A stretch of DNA of 64,000 nucleotides, from the NCBI GenBank assembly GCA_044227095.1, contig JBGAFV010000001.1, positions 1,860,001 to 1,924,000 on the forward strand, in the 5' to 3' direction. Both the position numbers and the translations under genes were made by a program. This DNA is from JACMLD01 sp044227095 (GTDB lineage Bacteria > Bacteroidota > Bacteroidia > Chitinophagales > Chitinophagaceae). Shown here piece after piece: positions 8,743 through 17,824 of this stretch. The notes under the pieces were generated by a model. The model ran no database searches and was not told the DNA's origin. It worked only from the letters and a program-made list of their open reading frames with translations. The first letter of the stretch is position 1; the number at the start of each line of letters is the position of its first letter.

Positions 8743-10020
8743 ATGAAAATGAAAAACCTGTCCATGCTTTTAGCAGCAGCTACAATTTTGTTAGCCAGCT
8801 GCGGCAAGTCCGGAAAATCCAAGGGGTTGCCTATTGACGGCCAACTACATGGAGTAGCTCCGAGTAACAAATACCAGATGCCAAAACCTCCCGGCATGGT
8901 ATATATTCCACCAGGCACTTTTCACATGGGTCCCAGCGATGAGGACGTGAATTTTGCATACACTGCAAGAAACAAACAAGTTTCTATCAATGGCTTCTGG
9001 ATGGATGCTACAGAAATTACCAACAACGAGTACCGTCAGTTTACCAATTGGGTGCGTGATTCTACAGCAGCCAAAATGATGGGTTATGTAAAAAGTGTAG
9101 ATGGTGTTGACGCTGTTGATTGGAAAAAAGCTTCTACTATTAAATGGGGCGATAAAGCAACTACAGAAAAAATTGATCAACTGATCGTTTCACCTGAAAA
9201 CCGCATTTTTGGCAAAAAAGAAATTGATGCCAGCAAGCTGATGTATCATTCTGAAGTGTTTGATACAAAAGAAGCCGCACGCAGAGAAAATGCAGGTAAA
9301 CCACGTTCTGCTTTCATGTCTAAAAAAGATATTCGCATCTATCCTGATACATTGGTTTGGATAAGGGACTTCTCTTATTCTTATAACGAGCCAATGACAA
9401 AAAGATATTACTCTCACCCTGCTACCGGTAACTACCCTGTTGTAGGTGTAAACTGGGTACAGGCAACAGCTTTCTGTGAGTGGAGAACTCATTACCTGAA
9501 TTCATTTCTTGAATCAAAGAAAAGATCACAAGAATCTGATTTCCGTTTACCGACTGAAGCTGAGTGGGAATATGCTGCACGTGGTGGCCGTTCACAATCT
9601 ATGTTCCCTTGGGGTAACTATTACCTGAGAAATAAGAAAGGTTGTTTGCTGGCTAACTTTAAACCAGGTCGTGGTAACTATCCCGAAGATGGTGGTTTCT
9701 ATACTGTACGTGCCGATGGTTACTGGCCTAATGATTTTGGCCTGTATTGCATGGCAGGTAACGTATCAGAATGGACTTCTTCTCTTTATTATGAAGGCGG
9801 CTATAATTTCCAGCATGATATGAACCCGGATATTCGTTACAACGCTAAGGATTCTGATCCTCCGCGTATGAAAAGAAAAGTAATCCGTGGTGGAAGCTGG
9901 AAAGATGTAGGCTATTTCCTTCAAACTGGTACACGTGCATACGAGTATCAGGATACTGCCAAATCTTATATCGGGTTCCGTACTGTGATTGACTTACCAT
10001 CATCTCAGGGTAAAAGGTAA
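8743..10020 (+). CDS. gldK: T9SS/gliding motility lipoprotein GldK (PorK)
   Basis: GldK is an outer-membrane lipoprotein that forms, with GldN, the periplasmic ring of the type IX secretion system. The 425-residue protein has a lipoprotein signal with lipobox LLASC (Cys 20). A formylglycine-generating-enzyme-like (SUMF1) domain runs from about residue 45 to the end, including FWMDATEITNNEYRQF near residue 85, RLPTEAEWEYAARGG near residue 267 and a C-terminal VIRGGSWKD block. An ATG at 8701 would add 14 residues, but it lies upstream of the predicted -7 box and would spoil the signal peptide. It is the first gene of gldKLMN, followed after 129 bases by gldL. Confidence 0.95.
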   Translation: MKMKNLSMLLAAATILLASCGKSGKSKGLPIDGQLHGVAPSNKYQMPKPPGMVYIPPGTFHMGPSDEDVNFAYTARNKQVSINGFWMDATEITNNEYRQFTNWVRDSTAAKMMGYVKSVDGVDAVDWKKASTIKWGDKATTEKIDQLIVSPENRIFGKKEIDASKLMYHSEVFDTKEAARRENAGKPRSAFMSKKDIRIYPDTLVWIRDFSYSYNEPMTKRYYSHPATGNYPVVGVNWVQATAFCEWRTHYLNSFLESKKRSQESDFRLPTEAEWEYAARGGRSQSMFPWGNYYLRNKKGCLLANFKPGRGNYPEDGGFYTVRADGYWPNDFGLYCMAGNVSEWTSSLYYEGGYNFQHDMNPDIRYNAKDSDPPRMKRKVIRGGSWKDVGYFLQTGTRAYEYQDTAKSYIGFRTVIDLPSSQGKR

Positions 10021-10149
10021 CACGATATTTTTAACAAGGTTGAAACAAAATTTTTTACTGACAATTCCGTTTTTTAATTGATTTAAAAAAATCAACATTA
10101 TATTCTTTTCTCTAAAACCCGTTTAAAAAACTCTAAAAAAAAGAAAACT

Positions 10150-10914
10150 ATGTCCGGAGTAAGCAAATCAACAGACAAATTAGTAAACGTATTTGTATGC
10201 GTAGGCGCTGCAGTAGTAATCTTTGGTGCATGGGCAAAAATCCTTCACCTTACGTTTGCTAACCAGATGCTGACAATCGGTCTTTTAACAGAAGCCGCTA
10301 TATTCTTAATATATGCATTTTTACCGCCTCCGGGACAGGAGATGGCTGCACTTGCAGAAGCGCTTCCTAAAATGAGCAATTCTAATGGTACACCTGCTCT
10401 TGATGCAATGAATAAAATGATGAACGAAGCAGATATTACCCCTGCTAATCTGAAAAAATTAAGTGAAGGTTTCCAGAAATTTGGTACCTCAGTTAATCAG
10501 ATAAAAGATGTTTCTGAAGTAGTTACTGCTACTAATGATTATACTGCTAAAACAAAAGAAGCCGCTGGTGCTCTTGGTTTGATGAAAGATGCATACACAA
10601 AGTCTGCTGCAACTATGCAGTCATTCAATGATGCCTCAGAATCTACCAAGCAGTTTCATGGCCAGGTGCAGGTATTAACTAAAAACCTTGGTTCATTAAA
10701 TACTATTTATGAACTGGAGTTGCAGGATACCAACAACCATTTAAAAGCTATGAATAATTTCTATAGCAACCTGGCAACAGCTTCACAGGCAATGCAGGGT
10801 AGTGTTGCAGATGCTAAGAAAACACAGGAACAGATTGGTGTATTGGCTAAAAACCTAAGCAGTCTGAACCAGGTATATGGTAATATGTTAAGTGCCATGC
10901 AGGGTAAACAGTAA
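10150..10914 (+). CDS. gldL: T9SS/gliding motor protein GldL (PorL)
   Basis: GldL is an inner-membrane subunit that with GldM forms the proton-driven motor of T9SS and gliding. The 254-residue protein has two N-terminal membrane helices (about residues 11-29 and 39-57). A glutamate at position 48 in the second helix (LLTEAA) matches the conserved membrane-embedded glutamate known to matter for function in Flavobacterium GldL. The rest is a long cytoplasmic, coiled-coil-prone region rich in Asn, Gln and Ala. It lies between gldK and gldM on the same strand. No Shine-Dalgarno site is seen. Confidence 0.95.
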   Translation: MSGVSKSTDKLVNVFVCVGAAVVIFGAWAKILHLTFANQMLTIGLLTEAAIFLIYAFLPPPGQEMAALAEALPKMSNSNGTPALDAMNKMMNEADITPANLKKLSEGFQKFGTSVNQIKDVSEVVTATNDYTAKTKEAAGALGLMKDAYTKSAATMQSFNDASESTKQFHGQVQVLTKNLGSLNTIYELELQDTNNHLKAMNNFYSNLATASQAMQGSVADAKKTQEQIGVLAKNLSSLNQVYGNMLSAMQGKQ

Positions 10915-11020
10915 TTAAACAGGATAGAGAAAAGAACAACTAATTTGTTTGAATCAATATCCGCTACCCCTTAAAAACTTAATGAAAAACCTGATTTAAT
11001 TAAATTTAATTCACTCACCC

Positions 11021-12595
11021 ATGTCTTTACCAAAAGAGCCCCGGCAGAAGATGATCAATATGATGTATTTGGTGCTTACAGCATTGCTGGCACTAAACGT
11101 ATCAAATGAAGTATTGGAAGCCTTCAAGACCGTAGATAAGAGTATAGTAACTTCTAACGAATCACTCAAAACAAAGAATGACGTTATATATGGCGCTTTT
11201 GCTGACGAAGTAAAAGATCCAAATACAAAAGCAAAAGCTGAAATATGGGAACCTAAAGCACAGCAGGTAAAAAAGCTGTCTTCTGAAATGGATACCTATA
11301 TTTCTAGCATGAAGCAACAATTAAAACAAGAATCTGGCTTACGAAAGGATGATAAAGGCGCAGAAGAATTTAAAGAAGATGATTTAGATGCTGCTACCCG
11401 CCTATTTGCTGAAAAAGGTGAGGGTAAGAACATGTACAATAAACTTGCAGAGTACAAAAAGAATATGCTTGCAATATTAAACCCTGATGAGTTTAAAGAC
11501 AATCCGGTATTATCAAAAGATATTGCTGCAAAACGTGCAGAATTTACAAAAACACTTCCGCTTGATTTAACAGTACCTTCTAAAGCACATGCAGAAAGAA
11601 CAAGCGATTCTGCAAAAGACTGGACGTTCAGTTATTTTCACATGACGCCCACTATTGCTTCTTTAACCATCCTTAGTAAATTTCAGAATGATGTAAAGAA
11701 TTCTGAATCACAAATGGTTGATTATATCCATTCACAGGTTGGAAAGGTTAAATTGGTATTTGACCAGTTTCAGGCAATTGCTCAGGCTAGCCGTACTTAT
11801 GCTATGCCAGGCGATGAAATTGAAATAACTGCCGGTGTAGGTGCTTTTAGCACTGCTGCTAAACCTAAAATTTATGTTGGCGGCCAGTTGCAAACGCTTA
11901 CTGCAGATGGTACAGCTGATTTTAAAACAACTGCCAGCGGCGCAGGAGACCATACAGTTGATGTAAAGATTGACTTTATTAAACCTGATGGTACACCAGC
12001 TTCTGTTACAAAAACTGTTAAATATACAGTTGGTACACCTTCTGGTTCTTCAGTTTTCCTTGAAAAAATGAACGTATTGTATATAGGTGTTGATAACCCA
12101 ATGACTATCTCTGCAGGTTCTGCCGGACTTGAAAGAATGCAGGTAGCTATTACAAATGGAGCTATCAATTCTGCTGGAAACGGTAGGTTTATAGCAAAGC
12201 CAACTACTCCTGGTTTGGCAAAAATTAATGTAACGGTTAACGGTCGTACAACTCCATTTGAAATGCGTGTTAAACGCTTGCCGGATCCAAATGCATTTGT
12301 TGGAGAAAGCAAAGGTGGTACTGTACCTATAAATACTTTTAAAGCCCAGGGTGGTTTGAGAGCTAAATTAGAATCTGATTTTGACGCACCGTTCCAGGTA
12401 ATTGGATATACTGTAGCTGCTAACGTTGGTATCTATAGAGAAGTACCTAACGATGGCGCAGTATGGGGCGAAGCTGCTAAAAGTCTTATTAAACAAGCTC
12501 AACCCGGCTCTCAGGTATTTTTTGATAAAATACGTGTAAAAGGACCGGATGGAACCATTCGTGAATTGCCTGGTATCTTTTTTAATCTTAAATAA
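11021..12595 (+). CDS. gldM: T9SS/gliding motor protein GldM (PorM)
   Basis: GldM has one N-terminal membrane helix and a long periplasmic shaft that links the GldL motor to the GldK/GldN ring. In this 524-residue protein the typical start PRQKMINMMYLVLTALLALN (residues 7-26) contains the helix and its preceding arginine. The shaft then shows an alpha-helical first domain (about 35-220), followed by beta-sandwich domains up to the conserved C-terminal end (PNAFVG, GYTV, FFDKIRVKGPDG). Length and order match the family. The gene is 26 bases upstream of gldN, which suggests tight co-expression. Confidence 0.96.
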   Translation: MSLPKEPRQKMINMMYLVLTALLALNVSNEVLEAFKTVDKSIVTSNESLKTKNDVIYGAFADEVKDPNTKAKAEIWEPKAQQVKKLSSEMDTYISSMKQQLKQESGLRKDDKGAEEFKEDDLDAATRLFAEKGEGKNMYNKLAEYKKNMLAILNPDEFKDNPVLSKDIAAKRAEFTKTLPLDLTVPSKAHAERTSDSAKDWTFSYFHMTPTIASLTILSKFQNDVKNSESQMVDYIHSQVGKVKLVFDQFQAIAQASRTYAMPGDEIEITAGVGAFSTAAKPKIYVGGQLQTLTADGTADFKTTASGAGDHTVDVKIDFIKPDGTPASVTKTVKYTVGTPSGSSVFLEKMNVLYIGVDNPMTISAGSAGLERMQVAITNGAINSAGNGRFIAKPTTPGLAKINVTVNGRTTPFEMRVKRLPDPNAFVGESKGGTVPINTFKAQGGLRAKLESDFDAPFQVIGYTVAANVGIYREVPNDGAVWGEAAKSLIKQAQPGSQVFFDKIRVKGPDGTIRELPGIFFNLK

Positions 12596-12621
12596 TTTTT
12601 CTAGTAATAAATTCTGGAGCA

Positions 12622-13647
12622 ATGAAAAACCGAATCATCAAATTGTGTCTTCTCACTTTAATACTGGTAAGTGTTGCTGGTACTGCTGCTGAAGCACAAA
12701 CAAAACGTAGTTCTAAAAAAAGGACAACGGCAAAGAAAAAAACCAACACAACCAAGACAATGGATAATTCGGTTGCCACGCTTGCAAAAGATACTGTAAA
12801 GCCTGCGCCATTGCCAGATCCAGAGCTTGATTTGGGTACCATTCGTAAAAGTTTACGTAATGACGATGCAGTTGAACGTAACCTGGTAAAAGAAAGATCG
12901 CCTCTTCCTTATGAACACATTCGTGAAGATGATGCGGTTTATCGCCAAAGATTGTGGAGAGAGATTGACGTTCATGAAAAAATGAACCTGCCTTTTGTAT
13001 ACAAAGCAGACGGTGATAATGGTAACCAACGTTTCGTTATTATACTTTTAAACGCTATTAAAAGCGGCGAGGTAACAGCCTTTAGTTCAATTGATGATAG
13101 GTTTACAACGCCTGTTACTTTAAAAGATATAACTGAACAGCTTATTGGTAAACCACATACTATTCAGGTTCCCGATTTAGCGAAAGATCCAGATCTTTCA
13201 AAAGGTATAACAAAGGATTCAATTATATCAGATGCATTTAATCCAGATGATATAGAAAGATATTGGGTTAAAGAAGATGTTATTTTTGATAAAGAGTCAT
13301 CTCGTTTACATACCCGTATTTTAGGTATCGCTCCTGTAAAAACGGTAAAAAATTCAGATGGTTCTTTCAGAAATGTAACTCCTTTATTTTGGGTTTACTA
13401 TCCAGACTTACGCCCAATGCTTGCTAAGTTCGAAGCTTATAATGGCAAAAACTATGGTGCACGTTTAAGCTGGGAAGAAATGTTTGAAAGCCGCATGTTT
13501 GCAAGCCGCATAATTAAATCTACTGTAGAAAACCCCAATGATTTGTTCATTGAAGGTTATGTAAAAGATCCAATTTTGCGTTTGCTTGAAGGCGATAACA
13601 TTAAAGAGAAAATATTTAATTACGAACAAGACCTTTGGTCTTACTAA
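12622..13647 (+). CDS. gldN: T9SS/gliding motility protein GldN (PorN)
   Basis: GldN is the periplasmic ring partner of GldK. The 341-residue protein has a signal peptide ending near residue 25 (GTAAEA), then a Lys/Thr/Ser-rich linker. The conserved GldN domain begins at about residue 85 (LPYEHIREDDAVY, WREIDVHEKMNLPF) and includes DIERYWVKEDVIFDKESSRL and the SWEEMFESRMFASRI block. The start is preceded by GGAG four bases upstream, one of the few Shine-Dalgarno-like sites here. It closes the gldKLMN cluster and is followed by a strong terminator 23 bases downstream. Confidence 0.96.
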   Translation: MKNRIIKLCLLTLILVSVAGTAAEAQTKRSSKKRTTAKKKTNTTKTMDNSVATLAKDTVKPAPLPDPELDLGTIRKSLRNDDAVERNLVKERSPLPYEHIREDDAVYRQRLWREIDVHEKMNLPFVYKADGDNGNQRFVIILLNAIKSGEVTAFSSIDDRFTTPVTLKDITEQLIGKPHTIQVPDLAKDPDLSKGITKDSIISDAFNPDDIERYWVKEDVIFDKESSRLHTRILGIAPVKTVKNSDGSFRNVTPLFWVYYPDLRPMLAKFEAYNGKNYGARLSWEEMFESRMFASRIIKSTVENPNDLFIEGYVKDPILRLLEGDNIKEKIFNYEQDLWSY

Positions 13648-13670
13648 GAAAGTATAAATTCTTATAATTA

Positions 13671-13699
13671 AAGCATCGTATTTTTACGATGCTTTTTTA
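13671..13699 (+). terminator. Rho-independent terminator after gldN
   Basis: A perfect 10-bp stem (AAGCATCGTA / TACGATGCTT) with a TTTT loop is followed by a run of T. It ends the gldKLMN transcription unit. Confidence 0.88.
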
Positions 13700-13814
13700 T
13701 TGTTTATAACACTCTTTATTATTCCTTACAGTAGTAAAAAATACCCCTAAGGTGGTATTGGATTGTGAAATATGTTTGCTACTTTTACTACGGTTTTTCA
13801 TAGGATATTGGATT

Positions 13815-13852
13815 TTAAAAACGGGGCTGGATTTTTATCCTGGCCCCTTTTC
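13815..13852 (-). terminator. Terminator after uvrC, possibly bidirectional
   Basis: A GGGGC...GCCCC stem with an inner GGAT/ATCC pairing overlaps the uvrC stop codon. On the minus strand it is followed by a T run (13814-13821 read in reverse). On the plus strand it is followed by TTTTCTTTTTC, so it could stop transcription in both directions. Confidence 0.65.
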
Positions 13853-15655
13853 TTTTTCAGTAAAATAATTACTGATTATAACCGCTTTTGAGGGTCCGGC
13901 AATTTTTGCAACTGCATCTTTTCCGGCTTCCTTTATTCGTTTTACTGATTTAAATTCTTTTAAAAGCAAATCTGCTGTTGCTTTTCCTATTCCTTTAATG
14001 CCTTCAAGCTCGTTTTTAAATGTTCCTTTGCTGCGCTTGCTCCTGTGAAATATAATGCCAAAGCGGTGGACTTCATCACGGATGCTTCTTATCAGCTTAA
14101 GGCTATCACTGTTGTATGGCAGCTTCACAGATTGTTTATCACCCTGGAAAAATATTTCTTCTTCATTTTTTGCAAGGCCTACCAAAGTCATTTTCCCGTT
14201 TAGGTCAAGATCATTAATACTTTCAACAGCAGCGCTTAACTGTCCTTTTCCTCCATCAATAATTACAAGTTGCGGAAATGGCAGTTCTTCTTCTTTTAAC
14301 CGCTTATACCGTCTGTAAACAACTTCTTTCATTGTGGCAAAGTCATTAATACCCTCTACTGTTTTTACATTAAAATGACGATAATCTTTCTTGCTAGGCA
14401 CACCATCTTTAAAACAAACTATAGCAGAAACAGGATAACTGCCCTGGAAATTTGAGTTATCGAAACATTCAATATGAACAGGTAAATCTGCTAATTGCAA
14501 ATCCTCCTGAAGATTATAAAGCACTTTTTTACGATCCATGTCTGATTTCCCTTCTAACTGGAGTGTTTTCTTCTTCTTTATCTCTTCTTTAAAATAATCA
14601 ACGTTTTTAGCTGATAATTCAAGCAGTTTCTTTTTCTCGCCTCCTTTTGGAATGGTAATTACAATACCAGGTTCAGGATAATCAATTTCCATTGGCACAA
14701 TAACTTCAGCCGACTGACTGTTAAAAGTCTGGCGCAATTGCGCAATGGCAAATGATAGAACTTCTGCATCATCTTCATCAAGGTGTGTTTGCAATTGCGT
14801 AGTATGTGTTTGCACAATAGTACCGTTCTGTACTACCAGGTAATTAACAAAAGCAATATCTCCTTCTTTTAAAATTGAAAAAACATCAACATTCCCCAGA
14901 TGGCGGCTTACAATTACAGATTTAGATTGATAGGTTTCTACATGCTCAAGTTTTTTTCTGATCACTTCTGCTTTTTCAAACTGCATCTGTTCTGCAAAAC
15001 CAGTCATTTCATTTTTATAATGATGGATAACAGGGCCAAGGTTTCCTTTCAATAAACCTCTTAAACGAACGAGCCCTTCCTGGTAATCATCAGCAGTTTG
15101 TAAACCTTCGCATGGCCCTTTACAATTGCCGAGATGGTATTCGAGGCAAACTTTAAATTTTTTGTTTTTTATATTTTGATCAGTGAGGTTTAGTTTGCAT
15201 GTACGCAGTTGTATATTTTGCCTTATAAAATTAAGTAGCTCACGCACTTTGCCAACAGAAGTAAACGGGCCGAGATATTCTGAACCATCGTTTATTCTTT
15301 TACGTGTAAGAAATACCCTGGGAAAAGGTTCTTTTTTAATTACGATATAAGGGAAACTTTTATCGTCTTTAAGATCAATATTATACTTTGGCTGAAATTC
15401 TTTTATCAGTGAGTTCTCAAGAAAAAGGGCATCCTGTTCAGAATCTACAATAGTAAATTCAATGTGGTTGATGTGCTTTACAAGTTCATGCGTTTTAAAA
15501 CTGGTAAAGGTTTTACTAAAATAAGAGCTTACTCTTTTGCGCAGACTTTTTGCCTTACCTACATAGATAAGTTCTTTGTTTTTATTGAAGTATTTATAAA
15601 TACCCGGGTTTACCGGAATGGTATGTGCAATCTGCTGAAACTCCTGCGACGTCAT
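13835..15655 (-). CDS. uvrC: UvrABC excinuclease subunit C
   Basis: UvrC makes both incisions during nucleotide excision repair. The 606-residue protein has the full domain order. The GIY-YIG nuclease is at residues 17-95, with GIYKYF and IYVGKAKSLRKR. A cysteine-bearing linker (CKLNLTDQNIKNKKFKVCLEYHLGNC, about 153-178, given here only as landmarks C153, C170 and C178) follows. Then come a UVR motif (FEKAEVIRKKLEHVE near 225), the RNase H-like second nuclease with HIECFDNSNFQG and VIIDGGKGQLSAA, and a C-terminal helix-hairpin-helix (LEGIKGIGKATADLLL). The length is normal. It is transcribed toward gldN, from which it is separated by two terminators. Confidence 0.96.
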   Translation of the reverse strand: MTSQEFQQIAHTIPVNPGIYKYFNKNKELIYVGKAKSLRKRVSSYFSKTFTSFKTHELVKHINHIEFTIVDSEQDALFLENSLIKEFQPKYNIDLKDDKSFPYIVIKKEPFPRVFLTRKRINDGSEYLGPFTSVGKVRELLNFIRQNIQLRTCKLNLTDQNIKNKKFKVCLEYHLGNCKGPCEGLQTADDYQEGLVRLRGLLKGNLGPVIHHYKNEMTGFAEQMQFEKAEVIRKKLEHVETYQSKSVIVSRHLGNVDVFSILKEGDIAFVNYLVVQNGTIVQTHTTQLQTHLDEDDAEVLSFAIAQLRQTFNSQSAEVIVPMEIDYPEPGIVITIPKGGEKKKLLELSAKNVDYFKEEIKKKKTLQLEGKSDMDRKKVLYNLQEDLQLADLPVHIECFDNSNFQGSYPVSAIVCFKDGVPSKKDYRHFNVKTVEGINDFATMKEVVYRRYKRLKEEELPFPQLVIIDGGKGQLSAAVESINDLDLNGKMTLVGLAKNEEEIFFQGDKQSVKLPYNSDSLKLIRSIRDEVHRFGIIFHRSKRSKGTFKNELEGIKGIGKATADLLLKEFKSVKRIKEAGKDAVAKIAGPSKAVIISNYFTEKEKGPG

Positions 15656-15731
15656 GAAATGAATATATAATTGTAATAGCTGCTCTTTAATTGTTAGCTA
15701 TTTTGACAATAACTGTTGCAAGCATAAATCT

Positions 15732-16331
15732 TTACAAATCCCATGTTATCTTTCTCTGTTCAACTGGCAGTGATTTACTGCCAATTTTTTTCTCAGTAAC
15801 AACTTGCAGATTTTTATCAGTTTTCCAATATAGTTTTTGATTAAAGAGAGTATCATTGGTGGTAAAACTCTTTTCAATATAAATACTTGTTACCTTATCG
15901 CTTTTTACGGGATCTGGTTTAAGGTAAACAATTATTTTTTGCACGGTTAAAGTTGTATCACTTGTTGTATAGATTAACATAACGGAAGGTACACTTTGAT
16001 CTGCTATGCTTGTCTCTTTATATTGCGATTTAAGTGCTGCAGTAGTTATATCGGGCTCCTGAAATTTTTTTGCCATGGCCACCAGTTCTTCCTTGGTTGC
16101 AGCATACAATGCCGTATCCTTGTTAATTATAACAGTTGTACTTATTGGAAGTTTAAAAGAATCAATCATTTTTAATTGCCCCCCTATATAATCTGACACC
16201 GGAAAAAAATCGCCCTGGGAGGCAGAACTATCTTTAGCATTGCTTTTTTCTACGGCGATAGTTTTTGGAGTGTTATTGTTGCAGGACGCAATTAGTAAAC
16301 CTGCAAGGATCACAAACAAAGTATATTTCAT
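15732..16331 (-). CDS. Predicted lipoprotein of unknown function
   Basis: The chosen ATG at 16329-16331 gives a 199-residue protein with a short basic start, a hydrophobic core and lipobox LIASC with Cys 17. An upstream ATG would add only five residues and weaken the signal. The mature part is rich in Lys, Asp and Thr and appears mostly beta-stranded. No family is recognised. It lies between uvrC (76 bases downstream) and the terminator of the sigma/beta-barrel unit upstream, so it probably has its own promoter. It is likely anchored to the inner or outer membrane facing the periplasm. Confidence 0.7.
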   Translation of the reverse strand: MKYTLFVILAGLLIASCNNNTPKTIAVEKSNAKDSSASQGDFFPVSDYIGGQLKMIDSFKLPISTTVIINKDTALYAATKEELVAMAKKFQEPDITTAALKSQYKETSIADQSVPSVMLIYTTSDTTLTVQKIIVYLKPDPVKSDKVTSIYIEKSFTTNDTLFNQKLYWKTDKNLQVVTEKKIGSKSLPVEQRKITWDL

Positions 16332-16350
16332 GACATAAAAATACAATAAA

Positions 16351-16376
16351 TAAAAAACCCCGTTTATGCGGGGCTT
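16351..16376 (-). terminator. Terminator of the sigma/beta-barrel unit
   Basis: On the minus strand a CCCCG(C)...CGGGG stem-loop is followed by a T-rich run (TTTTTTAT). It lies 20 bases after the stop of the beta-barrel gene. Confidence 0.8.
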
Positions 16377-16396
16377 GCAATTAATTGTAGCGATTA

Positions 16397-17746
16397 TTAA
16401 AATGATTTTGTTACGCCAAACTTAATACCATACTCAGTGAGGTATTCACGTACACGGTATTGGTTGCTATAGCTTGATAGAAGCTGTGAACGGAATTGCG
16501 GGCCTATCTGCCATTTTATACTACCTGTTTTGTAGGAGATAAATGCTTCAAAATTGGTATGTACATTAAATCCACGGGCAAGATCCGGGCTTTGAATATA
16601 ATTTTTATAATCAGAAGAAATAAGATAACTGGTACTGCTAATCAGGAAAGTAGGCTGAAAACCACCAGCAACACTAAACTGCAGTTTCTTTTGGCCCAGC
16701 AGTTTTATTTCTATGCCTACAGGAATAGATAATTGCAGGTATTTGTTTTGCAACTCCTCAGGTTCATAACCAGAGAAGTTCCTGATATTGGTATAACCGG
16801 ATAAAGTATCGTGAGATGCAGTTAAAGCAATTGAAGCTTTTTCTTTGCTATACTTAAACGCATCAATATAATACCTTGAATAATTCAATTGTGCCCCGGC
16901 AAATATGGTAAGGCTGTTAGAAAGTTTGTATTGCAGGTTAGTACCTATTTCAAAACCGGGTGCGGGTTTGTGGTTTACATAGCGGTTAACGTTATCTGCA
17001 AGTCCATTGGCAACAGGCACATTATTCAAGCCATCCTGGCTAACGCTTGACAATCTTCTATAGCTAACAGTAGGGCTTGCATAATATTGCATGGCCCATC
17101 TTGACGCTTTAACTGGTTCACGCAAAGCTGCGGCATTTTCTACCTGGTTTACAGGTGCGGTTGCTTCGGTAACTTTTTTGTTTTTATTAGCAAGCGCTTC
17201 ATTTAATTCAAGCTTTTTTTGCGGTATAGAAAAAGAAAGCTGTTTTTTATGCAAAGACGGAACTGAAGGCAACAGGTTATTTTCTATAACAGTAATTGTT
17301 TCAACTCCGGTAATGGGTTCAGCTTGGTTAATTGAACCATTTTCCTGAGGAAATCCTGCTATTTGCTTAGTAACGCTATTGGTAGTGCTTGCCTGGGTAT
17401 TTTGTAAATTATTGCTGCTTTTATTCAGCATATTTGATTGAAGACCTGAAGTATGAGGCTTTACAGACGATGCCGTATTTTTTTCTGTATTAGAAGCAAT
17501 AAGTGTTTCTGTATTTTGGTTGAGGCCCTTTGCTACTTTATTGTAATCCGTTACCAAAACTTCTTTGCCTACTATTAAACCAGCTCCAATAAAGAATAAT
17601 GTAAAACCCAATGCCCACCATTTTTTTCTGCCGTGTAAAGAACTGTAAATATTGTTCCAAACCCGGTCAGATGGATACATTTTGTATTGATCCGATTTCT
17701 GTTTTAGAAACTCTTCAAAATCATTATCGTAAAAATTCCGGTCCAT
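16397..17746 (-). CDS. Predicted dual-membrane anti-sigma / outer-membrane beta-barrel protein
   Basis: The 449-residue protein has a cytoplasmic N-terminal helix-rich segment of about 40 residues, with the pattern YPSDRVWNNIYSSL at 24-37. One membrane helix follows (about 44-60), then a Ser/Thr/Asn-rich periplasmic linker of about 150 residues. A C-terminal antiparallel beta-barrel (about 215-449) ends in phenylalanine (GVTKSF). No cleavable signal peptide is present. The N-terminal segment plus position directly after an ECF sigma gene match the dual-membrane-spanning anti-sigma (Dma) proteins described in Bacteroides, where the inner part holds the sigma factor and the barrel sits in the outer membrane. 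The anti-sigma role is inferred; a plain PorT-like barrel protein is the alternative. Confidence 0.68.
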   Translation of the reverse strand: MDRNFYDNDFEEFLKQKSDQYKMYPSDRVWNNIYSSLHGRKKWWALGFTLFFIGAGLIVGKEVLVTDYNKVAKGLNQNTETLIASNTEKNTASSVKPHTSGLQSNMLNKSSNNLQNTQASTTNSVTKQIAGFPQENGSINQAEPITGVETITVIENNLLPSVPSLHKKQLSFSIPQKKLELNEALANKNKKVTEATAPVNQVENAAALREPVKASRWAMQYYASPTVSYRRLSSVSQDGLNNVPVANGLADNVNRYVNHKPAPGFEIGTNLQYKLSNSLTIFAGAQLNYSRYYIDAFKYSKEKASIALTASHDTLSGYTNIRNFSGYEPEELQNKYLQLSIPVGIEIKLLGQKKLQFSVAGGFQPTFLISSTSYLISSDYKNYIQSPDLARGFNVHTNFEAFISYKTGSIKWQIGPQFRSQLLSSYSNQYRVREYLTEYGIKFGVTKSF

Positions 17747-17824
17747 GTAAGCAAGGGTATTTTATGTACGGATAGTTAGTTTGGTTCTTTATAAGTATAA
17801 CAGTAAAAATTCTCTCTAAGCTTT

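Noticed and set aside
8845..9180. 111-codon frame antisense to gldK
   Set aside because: Fully inside gldK, whose SUMF1-type motifs are continuous.
10079..10096. TTGATTT/AAATCAA hairpin between gldK and gldL
   Set aside because: It is short, AT-only and without a T run, so it is not a believable terminator.
11872..12312. 146-codon frame antisense to gldM
   Set aside because: It is a shadow of gldM coding sequence with no start context and no family resemblance.
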